Of a stretch of 64,000 bases of DNA, positions 45,496-53,123 are shown one piece after another; within the stretch, counting starts at the first letter, position 1; every line of letters starts with the position of its first letter. The stretch lies in NCBI RefSeq assembly GCF_013393365.1, contig NZ_AP022321.1, positions 840,001 to 904,000 of the forward strand, in the 5' to 3' direction. The position numbers and the translations under genes are program-made. Source of the DNA: Veillonella nakazawae. GTDB taxonomy: Bacteria > Bacillota > Negativicutes > Veillonellales > Veillonellaceae. The notes under the pieces were generated by a model, which was given only the letters and a program-made list of their open reading frames with translations, was not told the origin of the DNA and ran no database searches.

Positions 45496-46704
45496 ATGGT
45501 TAGTGCTCAAGAACAAGTGCGCCAAATTAAACACGGCGTAGCAGATTTAATTAATGAACAAGATTTTGTAAAGAAAATAGAAAAATCCATTAAGGAAAAT
45601 AAACCTTTAGTTGTAAAATTAGGTTTGGACCCAACAGCGCCAGATATTCATTTAGGCCATACAGTACCACTTCGCAAACTACGTTTGTTCCAAGAATTTG
45701 GTCATCAAGTAGTGATCGTTATCGGCGGTTTCACTGCTCGTATTGGTGATCCTACTGGTAAAAGTGTAACTCGTCCACCACTTACAAAAGAAGAAGTATT
45801 GAAAAATGCTGAAACCTATAAAACACAAATCTTTAAAGTGTTAGATCCTGAAAAAACTATCGTCCGCGACAATAGTGAATGGCTAGAATCTATGAATTTT
45901 GCTGATGTGCTTCGCTTGGCAAGTTCTTACACTGTAGCGCGTATGATGGAACGCGATGATTTCAATAAACGTTTCAAAGAAGGTCGTGCAATCGGTGTTC
46001 ATGAATTTATGTATCCATTGATGCAAGGTCAAGATTCTGTAGCATTACATGCTGATGTTGAATTTGGTGGTACAGACCAAACGTTCAACTTGTTAATGGG
46101 TCGTCATTTACAAGAATTAGAAGGTCAAGAACCACAAGTTGTTATTACAATGCCATTGCTTGAAGGCCTTGATGGTGTTCAAAAAATGAGTAAATCTTTA
46201 GGTAACTACATCGGTATCGATGAAGAACCTAAAGAAATGTATGGTAAAGCAATGTCCATTCCAGACGAATTGATGATGCGTTACTTCATGCTCGTTACAG
46301 ACATGCCAATCGAAGAGCAAGAAGATATGGAAAAACGTCTTGAAAGTGGTGAATTACATCCACGTGATGCTAAAATGCAATTAGCTCGTACCATCGTTCG
46401 TTTGTACCATGGTGAAGAAGCTGCTCTCGAAGCAGAAGAAGAATTCAAACGCGTATTCCAACAACGCGCGTTGCCTACAGATATTCCTGAATACGCTTTG
46501 GATGCGCCAACAGAACCAATCTTTGTACCGCAATTCTGTACAGATGCTGGTTTGACTGCCTCTAATGGTGAAGCACGTCGCTCCATTAAAGCTGGTGCTT
46601 TTAAAGTAAATGGAGAAAAATATACAGAAGAAAACCTTACCCTTGAAGAGGGCATGATCGTTCAAGTAGGTAAACGTAAATTCGTAAAAATTAAATTTAA
46701 CTAA
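45496..46704 (+). CDS. tyrS: Tyrosyl-tRNA synthetase
   Basis: Class I synthetase of 402 residues. The HIGH signature appears as [10 protein letters not shown], the KMSKS loop as [13 protein letters not shown], and the C-terminal S4-like RNA-binding domain spans about residues 340-402 ([19 protein letters not shown]). The sequence type, with [10 protein letters not shown] and an FGGTDQTFN core, is that of the TyrZ/TyrRS-II branch rather than E. coli-type TyrS. No T-box leader is present in the 160-base gap to the divergent gene. GAGGAGG precedes the ATG. Confidence 0.97.
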   Translation: MVSAQEQVRQIKHGVADLINEQDFVKKIEKSIKENKPLVVKLGLDPTAPDIHLGHTVPLRKLRLFQEFGHQVVIVIGGFTARIGDPTGKSVTRPPLTKEEVLKNAETYKTQIFKVLDPEKTIVRDNSEWLESMNFADVLRLASSYTVARMMERDDFNKRFKEGRAIGVHEFMYPLMQGQDSVALHADVEFGGTDQTFNLLMGRHLQELEGQEPQVVITMPLLEGLDGVQKMSKSLGNYIGIDEEPKEMYGKAMSIPDELMMRYFMLVTDMPIEEQEDMEKRLESGELHPRDAKMQLARTIVRLYHGEEAALEAEEEFKRVFQQRALPTDIPEYALDAPTEPIFVPQFCTDAGLTASNGEARRSIKAGAFKVNGEKYTEENLTLEEGMIVQVGKRKFVKIKFN

Positions 46705-46708
46705 TATA

Positions 46709-46747
46709 AAACTGTGATGGGGTAGAAACCTCATCACAGTTTTTTTG
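46709..46747 (+). terminator. Intrinsic terminator after tyrS
   Basis: A 15-bp stem with one G-U pair (arms 46709-46723 and 46728-46742) and AGAA loop ends in a run of T. Confidence 0.93.
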
Positions 46748-46826
46748 TCCATTTTCTTTATAAGATTTTCCTCTATTGTATCTATTAATAGTAACTCCAA
46801 AATTTAGGTACAAGTTAATGTATAAT

Positions 46827-46888
46827 GAATATAAAAGATGAATATAAAAGATAAATATAAAAGATAAATATAAAAGATAAATATAAAA
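46827..46888. repeat. 13-bp tandem repeat (about 4.8 copies) upstream of the Nudix gene
   Basis: The units read GAATATAAAAGAT, GAATATAAAAGAT, AAATATAAAAGAT, AAATATAAAAGAT and a partial AAATATAAAA. A TATAAT at 46821-46826 immediately precedes the array, and the Nudix start codon is about 70 bases after it. The length of such arrays can change by slippage and could alter transcription. Confidence 0.9.
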
Positions 46889-46958
46889 TACTAATTTGAT
46901 ACATAAAAGATTTATATGGATATCATATAAATTTTACTATAAAGTAAGAGGACTATAT

Positions 46959-47600
46959 ATGGACAAGAAACTATCTAATTTCCTAGAAAAACGAGAACAT
47001 ACTGTTCTCACCGATATTGATGTTATAACTGCGGCCGTAGCCGTACCATTACTAGAAATAGATGGGGAAGACCATGTAGTGTTTACTGTACGCAGTAATA
47101 AGCTACGCCGTCAGCCTGGTGAAATTAGCTTTCCTGGTGGCCACTGTGAGCCTAATGATAAAAGCAGTGCCCATGCTGCCATGCGTGAATGCTCTGAAGA
47201 ACTCGGTATAGATTTAGACAAAATAGAATTACTTGGTAATTTAGACTGCTTTGTATCTGCTATTGGGGTAAAACTATATGCCGTTGCAGTGCGATTACAT
47301 ACAAGTGATTTAAAACCAAATCCTGATGAAGTAGGAGAAGTGTTTACCGTACCTTTACAATATCTATTAGAGATGGAGCCAACTGTAGGTCATCTAGATA
47401 TAGCTACAAGACCATTAAAGGACTTTCCATTCCATTTATTAGAAGGCTACAACATAGACTGGAAAATTAGACAAAACTACTCAGTCTATTTCTATCCCTA
47501 TAAACAATACACCATATGGGGACTAACGGGGCGAGTGCTGAAAAACTTTTTAGATATCTATAGGGAGATTTATTTGCATAATAATCCTTATATAAATTGA
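46959..47600 (+). CDS. Nudix hydrolase, CoA-pyrophosphatase-like (NudL/YeaB type)
   Basis: A 213-residue Nudix protein. The sequence LRRQPGEISFPGGHCEP, just before and overlapping the Nudix box, is the UPF0035 extension typical of coenzyme A diphosphatases. The box continues to MRECSEELGI (R-E-x2-E-E-x-G), keeping the metal-binding glutamates. Such enzymes split CoA or oxidised CoA into phosphopantetheine and adenosine 3',5'-bisphosphate. AAGAGGA at 46946-46952 selects the ATG at 46959, although the frame is open from 46896. The extended C-terminus (residues about 150-213) is longer than the minimal domain. Confidence 0.82.
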   Translation: MDKKLSNFLEKREHTVLTDIDVITAAVAVPLLEIDGEDHVVFTVRSNKLRRQPGEISFPGGHCEPNDKSSAHAAMRECSEELGIDLDKIELLGNLDCFVSAIGVKLYAVAVRLHTSDLKPNPDEVGEVFTVPLQYLLEMEPTVGHLDIATRPLKDFPFHLLEGYNIDWKIRQNYSVYFYPYKQYTIWGLTGRVLKNFLDIYREIYLHNNPYIN

Positions 47601-47676
47601 CAGATTTTAAATTAAGGTATACTATTTATGTGTAAAAGGTTTAATGTGTTGCACTAATTGACTAGGAGGTTCTCAC

Positions 47677-50058
47677 ATGAATCGCGAAACAGCATACGTA
47701 CTTTGGTTTGATGAATTACAACGTGAAGATGTTAATTTAGTTGGTGGTAAGTCTTCTTCCTTAGGGGAATTGACATCCTCCACTAATGTACCTGTACCTT
47801 ATGGTTTTGCTACAACTGCTCATGGTTATCGTGAGTTTATGAAAGCAACAGGTTTGGAAGATAAAATCCGCGCTGAACTTGATGCGTTAGATGATGTAGA
47901 AAATTCTGCATTATTGCGTGAAGTATGTGCTAAAATTCGCCGCATGATTTGCGAAGAAGAAATGCCTAAAGAATTGGCAGATGCTATCCGTCATGCTTAT
48001 GAAGAACTTGGTAAAAAAGTAAACGAAGAAAATCCATTCGTAGCAGTTCGTTCTAGTGCAACAGCAGAAGACTTGCCAGACGCAAGCTTTGCAGGCCAAC
48101 AAGATACATATTTAAATGTACGTGGTGCTGACGTTATCATCGAGAAAGTAAAAGAATGTTATGCATCTACTTTCACAGATCGTGCAACATACTACCGTGT
48201 AAAACAAGGTTTCGATCATATGACAGTAGCATTGAGTGCAGCCGTTCAAATGATGGTATTCTCTAAAGCCGCTGGCGTAATGTTCACTGTTGACCTTGTA
48301 ACAGGTAACGATAACAACATCCTTATCGAAGGTTCTTGGGGTCTTGGTGAGTACGTTGTACAAGGTACAGTTACACCAGATAATTTCCATGTAGATAAAG
48401 ATAAAATGGAAATTACAGATCGCATGATTAATGACAAAAATATCCGCTTAGTTCGTAAAGCTGACGGCGACTGTGTTGAAGAAGTTGTTCCAGCAGATGA
48501 AGCTAAACAACAAGTTATTACAGATGCTCAAGTTTTGGAGCTTGCTAAATACGCAAAAGCAATCGAAAAACATTATGGTTGTTACATGGATATGGAGTGG
48601 GGCGTAGATGAACGAGACGGTAAAATTTGGATTTTACAAGCTCGTCCAGAAACAGTTTGGTCCCGTAAAGAAAAACCAAAAACAACTGAAAAACCTAGCA
48701 CATTAGATGCAGGTAATCGTGAAATTATTGTAAAAGGTTTGCCAGCTTCCCCTGGTAATGCAGCCGGTAAAGCTCATGTTATCATCAATCCTGAGGATAT
48801 TGATGAATTCAAAGAAGGCGAAATCCTTGTCACAGCTATGACAGCTCCTGACTGGGTACCAGCAATGAAAAAGGCAAAAGCAATCGTTACTGATGCTGGT
48901 GGTATGACTTGTCACGCGTCTATCGTTAGCCGTGAGCTTGGTATTCCTTGTATCGTAGGTACTAAGAGCCGTAGCCATGAAGCAACAACATCCATTAAAG
49001 ATGGTCAAATGATTACTGTTGATGCCACAAATGGTATCGTATACGATGGTGTATTAGAAGATATCGTTAAAAAGCCAGAAGCACAAGCTACTGCAAGTGT
49101 TGCAACTGAATATGTTCCTGTAACAGGCACTAAGATTTACATGAATTTAGGCAATCCTGATTTAGCTGAAAAACATGGTGTATTACCATGTGATGGCATT
49201 GGTCTAATGCGTGAAGAGTTCATTTGGACAACTTTCATTCACGAACACCCATTACATCTTATCGAAACTGGTCGCAGTGATTTTGCAGTTAATACATTGG
49301 CAGAAGGTATGCGTAAAGTGTGTCAAGCATTAGCTCCTCGCCAAGTAGTAGTTCGTTTGAGCGACTTCAAATCTAGCGAATACCGTGATCTCAACGGTGG
49401 CGACAAATATGAACCACATGAATCCAGTGCATTACTTGGCTGGCGTGGTGCAGCTCGTTACTATGATCCAAAATATACACCTGCTTTTAAATTAGAATTA
49501 GAAGCAATCAAAAAAGTACGTAACGAATTTGGTTTCAAAAACTTACAAGTTATGATTCCATTCTGCCGTACTATAGAGGAAGCTGAACTTGTTACTAACT
49601 TAATGGCTCAAGAAGGCCTTGTACGCGGTAAAGATTTCAAAATCTGGCTTATGGCTGAAATTCCATCCAATATAATCTTAGCTGATCAATTCAATAAATA
49701 TGTAGATGGTTATTCCATCGGTTCTAACGACTTGACTATGCTCGTTCTTGGCTGTGACCGTGATAACGAAACAGTTCAACATATCTATGATGAACGGAAT
49801 CTAGCAGTTCGTAGAGCGATTCGCCATCTCATCGAAGTGGCTCACAAAGATGGTAAAACTGTATCCATCTGTGGTCAAGCGCCAAGCGTGTATCCTGAAC
49901 TTTGCGAATTCCTCGTGAAGAGTGGTATCGACTCCATTTCTGTTAACCCAGATGCGGTTGTGAACACTAAGAAAATGGTGGCTCAAATCGAACAACGAAT
50001 TATGCTCGATGCTATGACTGGTCGTGGTCGTCAAGAAACTGATGACTTAACTTGGTAA
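47677..50058 (+). CDS. ppsA: Phosphoenolpyruvate synthase (pyruvate, water dikinase)
   Basis: Converts pyruvate, ATP and water to PEP, AMP and phosphate, the entry to gluconeogenesis from lactate or pyruvate. The 793-residue protein has the three-domain order: N-terminal ATP-grasp (VGGKSSSLGEL, VRSSATAEDLPDASFAGQQDTYLNV), a swivelling phosphohistidine domain (AGGMTCHASIVSRELGIPCIVG; His413), and the C-terminal PEP-binding barrel (IGLMREEF, LMAEIPSN, SIGSNDLTML, SICGQAP). Thr411 two residues before His413 is the kind of position phosphorylated by the DUF299 regulator encoded two genes downstream. AGGAGG precedes the ATG. Confidence 0.97.
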   Translation: MNRETAYVLWFDELQREDVNLVGGKSSSLGELTSSTNVPVPYGFATTAHGYREFMKATGLEDKIRAELDALDDVENSALLREVCAKIRRMICEEEMPKELADAIRHAYEELGKKVNEENPFVAVRSSATAEDLPDASFAGQQDTYLNVRGADVIIEKVKECYASTFTDRATYYRVKQGFDHMTVALSAAVQMMVFSKAAGVMFTVDLVTGNDNNILIEGSWGLGEYVVQGTVTPDNFHVDKDKMEITDRMINDKNIRLVRKADGDCVEEVVPADEAKQQVITDAQVLELAKYAKAIEKHYGCYMDMEWGVDERDGKIWILQARPETVWSRKEKPKTTEKPSTLDAGNREIIVKGLPASPGNAAGKAHVIINPEDIDEFKEGEILVTAMTAPDWVPAMKKAKAIVTDAGGMTCHASIVSRELGIPCIVGTKSRSHEATTSIKDGQMITVDATNGIVYDGVLEDIVKKPEAQATASVATEYVPVTGTKIYMNLGNPDLAEKHGVLPCDGIGLMREEFIWTTFIHEHPLHLIETGRSDFAVNTLAEGMRKVCQALAPRQVVVRLSDFKSSEYRDLNGGDKYEPHESSALLGWRGAARYYDPKYTPAFKLELEAIKKVRNEFGFKNLQVMIPFCRTIEEAELVTNLMAQEGLVRGKDFKIWLMAEIPSNIILADQFNKYVDGYSIGSNDLTMLVLGCDRDNETVQHIYDERNLAVRRAIRHLIEVAHKDGKTVSICGQAPSVYPELCEFLVKSGIDSISVNPDAVVNTKKMVAQIEQRIMLDAMTGRGRQETDDLTW

Positions 50059-50077
50059 TCATATAGTGGTATTGAAG

Positions 50078-50104
50078 GAGGAGGCCCGTAGGTCTCCTCT
50101 TTTT
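50078..50104 (+). terminator. Intrinsic terminator after ppsA
   Basis: GAGGAGGCC and GGTCTCCTC (one G-U pair) close a CGTA loop and lead into TTTTT. Confidence 0.92.
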
Positions 50105-50156
50105 CTGAATGGTAACTTAGGATATAATACAAACAGAGATGAAAGGGGGTTACCGT

Positions 50157-50786
50157 GTGAAACTGTCGAAACGACAAGAACAAATTGCTCAAATCGTTCG
50201 TGAAGAAGGGCCTGTAACGGGCAGTGCTATTGCTGAACATTTAGAGGTTACTAGATCTGCATTGCGTTCAGATTTATCGGTGTTAACTATGCTAGGTGTT
50301 TTAGATGCGCGTCCGAATGTAGGTTATTACTATGTGGGACTTTCAAAAGAAACACAAACGGCGGAGCGATTAAAGTCATTTCTGGTAAGTGATGTATTAT
50401 CTCAAGCCGTTGTAGTCAACGGGGATACAAGTTTGTATGACACGATTGTTACTATATTTACTGAAGATGTAGGGACTATTCTAGTGTGTGATGATTCCTA
50501 TTTAGTAGGTGTCGTATCCCGTAAGGACTTGTTGCGTGCCTCTATGGGGCAAACAGATTCGCACACAATGCCTATATCTATGATTATGACCCCTGTGAGT
50601 AAGGTTATAACTGTGGAGCCTACCGATACATTAGTAGAGGCTGCACAGAAGATGATAGATTATGAAGTGGATTGTTTACCTGTCGTCGTTCGCGAGGATG
50701 TGGAAAACAAGAAACGCCTAAAGGTTGTAGGCCGTGTATCTAAAACGACGGTAGCGAAAGTATTTTTAGAATGTAGCATACATTGA
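50157..50786 (+). CDS. ccpN: CcpN-like transcriptional repressor (HTH plus two CBS domains)
   Basis: A 209-residue regulator with an N-terminal winged helix (LSKRQEQIAQIVREEGPVTG ... TRSALRSDLSVL) and a CBS pair (about residues 75-200; VSDVLSQAVVV, VVSRKDLLRASMG, IMTPVSKVITVEPTDT). This is the layout of Bacillus CcpN/YqzB, which represses gluconeogenic gapB and pckA and senses energy state through its CBS domains. The pairing with a DUF299 gene immediately downstream is the same as ccpN-yqfL in Bacillus. GTG 50157 is chosen because AGGGGG at 50144-50149 is seven bases upstream; ATG 50139 lies before that site. Confidence 0.9.
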   Translation: MKLSKRQEQIAQIVREEGPVTGSAIAEHLEVTRSALRSDLSVLTMLGVLDARPNVGYYYVGLSKETQTAERLKSFLVSDVLSQAVVVNGDTSLYDTIVTIFTEDVGTILVCDDSYLVGVVSRKDLLRASMGQTDSHTMPISMIMTPVSKVITVEPTDTLVEAAQKMIDYEVDCLPVVVREDVENKKRLKVVGRVSKTTVAKVFLECSIH

Positions 50787-50796
50787 GGTTGATAGA

Positions 50797-51618
50797 ATGG
50801 CAGAAAAAATTATTTATGCAATATCGGACTCCCTTGGGGAGACTGCAGAGGCTGTAGCAAGAGCTACGGCGAGTCAATATGATAAGGAACAAATTGAAAT
50901 TGTTCGTATTCCTTATATTGATAGTGAAAGCCAAATTGATGAAGTTATAGCAGATGCAAAACGTGGTAATCATGTTATTTGTCATACCATTGTATCTGAG
51001 TCTTTGCGCAAATATCTTCATGAAAAAGTAGCAGAATACAATATTCCTGCTGTAGATATTATGGGCCCAGTTCTCAATGCTGTAGGTACTGTTGCATCCA
51101 CAAAGCCTCGTATGACAGCTGGTATGGTTCATAAGCTTGACCAAGAATACTTCAAAAAGGTAGAAGCCATTGAATTTGCCGTAAAATATGACGATGGTAA
51201 AAATCCATCTGGCTTTGAAAAGGCCGATGTAGTTATTATTGGTGTATCTAGAACAAGTAAGACGCCATTATCTATGTTCCTGGCGTACAAAAAGATTAAA
51301 GCTGCCAATTTGCCATTAGTACCTGAGGTACCATTACCAGAGGAATTATTTAAAATTCCAGCAAAAAAAATCGTGGGCCTTATTATTGACCCATTCAAAT
51401 TAAATAATATTCGTAGTGAACGGTTACGCGCTATCGGTCTTGAAGACGAAGCAAACTACGCATCTATTGAGCGTATTCAATCTGAATTAGAATATGCAAA
51501 AGCTATTATGCGTCGTTTACATTGCCAAGTGCTAGATGTTTCTAATAAATCTATCGAAGAAACAGCATCTCTAGTTATGCAATTGATCGATAAAAACCGT
51601 GCATCGGAGGGTAAATGA
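50797..51618 (+). CDS. ppsR: PEP synthase / PPDK regulatory protein (DUF299)
   Basis: A 273-residue bifunctional enzyme that inactivates its target by ADP-dependent phosphorylation of a threonine near the catalytic histidine and reactivates it by Pi-dependent dephosphorylation. Family landmarks are the N-terminal YAISDSLGETAEAVA, the unusual P-loop GVSRTSKTPLS and the C-terminal SIEETASLV. With ppsA two genes upstream and no PPDK in the window, PEP synthase is the probable target. It lies ten bases after ccpN and overlaps the next gene by four bases. Confidence 0.93.
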   Translation: MAEKIIYAISDSLGETAEAVARATASQYDKEQIEIVRIPYIDSESQIDEVIADAKRGNHVICHTIVSESLRKYLHEKVAEYNIPAVDIMGPVLNAVGTVASTKPRMTAGMVHKLDQEYFKKVEAIEFAVKYDDGKNPSGFEKADVVIIGVSRTSKTPLSMFLAYKKIKAANLPLVPEVPLPEELFKIPAKKIVGLIIDPFKLNNIRSERLRAIGLEDEANYASIERIQSELEYAKAIMRRLHCQVLDVSNKSIEETASLVMQLIDKNRASEGK

Positions 51619-52604
51619 ATATACGGGAACAAATAGAGGAGAGGGAGGTTTTACTCCTCTCTCCTTATGCAGCTAAAAGCCGTGATGCCATCCGTGATTT
51701 AGAGGAAGCTCCCGATTCACTTAGAACTGCCTTTCAACGTGATCGGGACCGCATTATTCACAGTAAATGTTTTAGACGGTTAAAGCATAAGACACAAGTT
51801 TATATTGCGCCAGGTGACCATTATCGTACGCGTATGACCCATACCCTTGAGGTAGGACAAATAGGTCGTACAGTGGCTCGTGCGTTGCGACTAAATGAAG
51901 ATTTAGTAGAAGCTATCGCTATGGGGCATGATGTGGGACATACCCCATTTGGTCACGTCGGTGAATATGCGTTGCGTGATATGGTTGGTCACTTTAATCA
52001 TAATGAACAAAGCTTGCGTATGGTTGAAGTCTTAGAAAAGCATGGAGACCATCAAGGTCTTAATTTAACGACTGCTGTACGTGATGGCATCGTAGGTCAT
52101 ACAGGGGCACATATCCCTGTCACTTTGGAAGGTCAAATTATTCGTATCGTAGACCGCATTGCCTATTTGTGTCATGATTTTGATGATGCACAGCGCGCTG
52201 GTATGTTGACGGCTGAGGAATTACCTTTTGAAGTGCGAGAGCATTTTGGTATGACTCCTTCTAGTATGATTACTGCCATGGTTGAAGATATGGTGCGAGA
52301 GTCTTTAGATAAACCTGTTATTTCTATGTCTAGTGATATAGAGATGACCATGAATCTATTCCGTCAATTTATGTTTAAAAATGTTTATTTAGCGCCGGCT
52401 TTAATTCCAGATCGAAATAAGGCATCTCATGTGGTGAAAAACTTATTTACTCACTTTATGGAACATCCTGATGATATGGAGGGCTGTGAAAGTACAAGAG
52501 AGTTTTATTCTACCCGTGATGTGGTAGATTATGTAGCAGGCTTAACGGATCAATATGCCATTAAGCTATTTAAACAGTATTATATTCCAAATATTACGCT
52601 ATAA
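51615..52604 (+). CDS. Deoxyguanosinetriphosphate triphosphohydrolase-like HD protein
   Basis: A 329-residue HD-domain phosphohydrolase of the Dgt family, usually cleaving dNTPs to deoxynucleoside and triphosphate. Metal-binding residues are in RMTHTLEV (first His), AIAMGHDVGHTPFGHVGE (HD pair) and the later IVDRIAYLCHDFDD aspartate. FRRLKHKTQVY is the family nucleotide-binding segment. Length fits the short type 2 group. The four-base overlap with the preceding regulator gene indicates co-translation; the same neighbours are common in Firmicutes, sometimes followed by dnaG. Confidence 0.9.
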   Translation: MNIREQIEEREVLLLSPYAAKSRDAIRDLEEAPDSLRTAFQRDRDRIIHSKCFRRLKHKTQVYIAPGDHYRTRMTHTLEVGQIGRTVARALRLNEDLVEAIAMGHDVGHTPFGHVGEYALRDMVGHFNHNEQSLRMVEVLEKHGDHQGLNLTTAVRDGIVGHTGAHIPVTLEGQIIRIVDRIAYLCHDFDDAQRAGMLTAEELPFEVREHFGMTPSSMITAMVEDMVRESLDKPVISMSSDIEMTMNLFRQFMFKNVYLAPALIPDRNKASHVVKNLFTHFMEHPDDMEGCESTREFYSTRDVVDYVAGLTDQYAIKLFKQYYIPNITL

Positions 52605-52632
52605 ATCATTAAATAATAGGTATATAGATAAC

Positions 52633-52672
52633 AAAAAAAGCAGTTAGTTCAAATGAACTAACTGCTTTTTTT
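52633..52672. terminator. Bidirectional terminator between the dgt-like gene and rpmB
   Basis: Perfect 18-base arms (seven A, then GCAGTTAGTTC, and its complement ending in seven T) flank an AAAT loop, serving both converging transcripts. Confidence 0.95.
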
Positions 52673-52690
52673 GGGGCTCTAGAACCCCAA
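52671..52690. repeat. Near-perfect 20-bp palindrome beside the terminator
   Basis: TTGGGGCTCT and AGAACCCCAA are complementary except for one C-A pair. It lies between the bidirectional terminator and the rpmB stop codon and may extend the rpmB terminator structure. Confidence 0.5.
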
Positions 52691-52711
52691 AGAGTACATG
52701 TACTTTTTATT

Positions 52712-52900
52712 TTACGCGCGTGTAATTTTATTAGAACGAAGGCAGCGAGTGCATACGTTTACTTTTTTAGTAGCACCGTCTACAACCGCCCGTACTCTTT
52801 GAATGTTCGGTTTCCAAGTTTTTCTTGTGCGAATGTGAGAGTGACTCACGTTCATACCGCTAGATGTGGATTTGCCACATACTTCGCAAAGGTTTGCCAT
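52712..52900 (-). CDS. rpmB: 50S ribosomal protein L28 (zinc-ribbon type)
   Basis: A 62-residue ribosomal protein reading MANLCEVCGKSTSSGMNVSH and ending in VCTRCLRSNKITRA. The CxxC pairs near each end mark the zinc-binding form. It sits on the large subunit near the L1 stalk region. A longer in-frame reading to 52969 is not supported; GGAGGTGG lies just upstream of the ATG at 52900. Minus strand, with its own promoter. Confidence 0.97.
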   Translation of the reverse strand: MANLCEVCGKSTSSGMNVSHSHIRTRKTWKPNIQRVRAVVDGATKKVNVCTRCLRSNKITRA

Positions 52901-52940
52901 AGTTTCCACCTCCAAGCTTAATCTATAACATAACAAAAGT

Positions 52941-52969
52941 ATATTATCATAAAGAGTAGCGTAAAGCAA
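52941..52969 (-). promoter_or_regulatory. Promoter of rpmB
   Basis: On the minus strand TTGCTT (52964-52969) and TAATAT (52941-52946) are separated by 17 bases, about 40 bases ahead of the rpmB start. Confidence 0.6.
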
Positions 52970-52987
52970 GTGTTTTTATCGTACATA

Positions 52988-53015
52988 TTGCTCTTTTTAT
53001 GAAATATACTACAAT
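52988..53015 (+). promoter_or_regulatory. Possible promoter of recG
   Basis: TTGCTC at 52988-52993 and TACAAT at 53010-53015 with a 16-base spacer. Several other AT-rich -10-like boxes occur nearby, so the exact site is uncertain. Confidence 0.45.
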
Positions 53016-53123
53016 ATAAGGTATACTATATATCATATTCTATGATATAAGTGGGCTTTTACACAAGGATATACAGAAATTGGATATATCTCATGTGTTT
53101 ATCGTATATTTAAAGGAGTTTCT

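Noticed and set aside
46827..46888. Short repeat array considered as CRISPR
   Set aside because: Units are 13 bp, contiguous and without spacers, and no cas gene is present; it is a simple tandem repeat.
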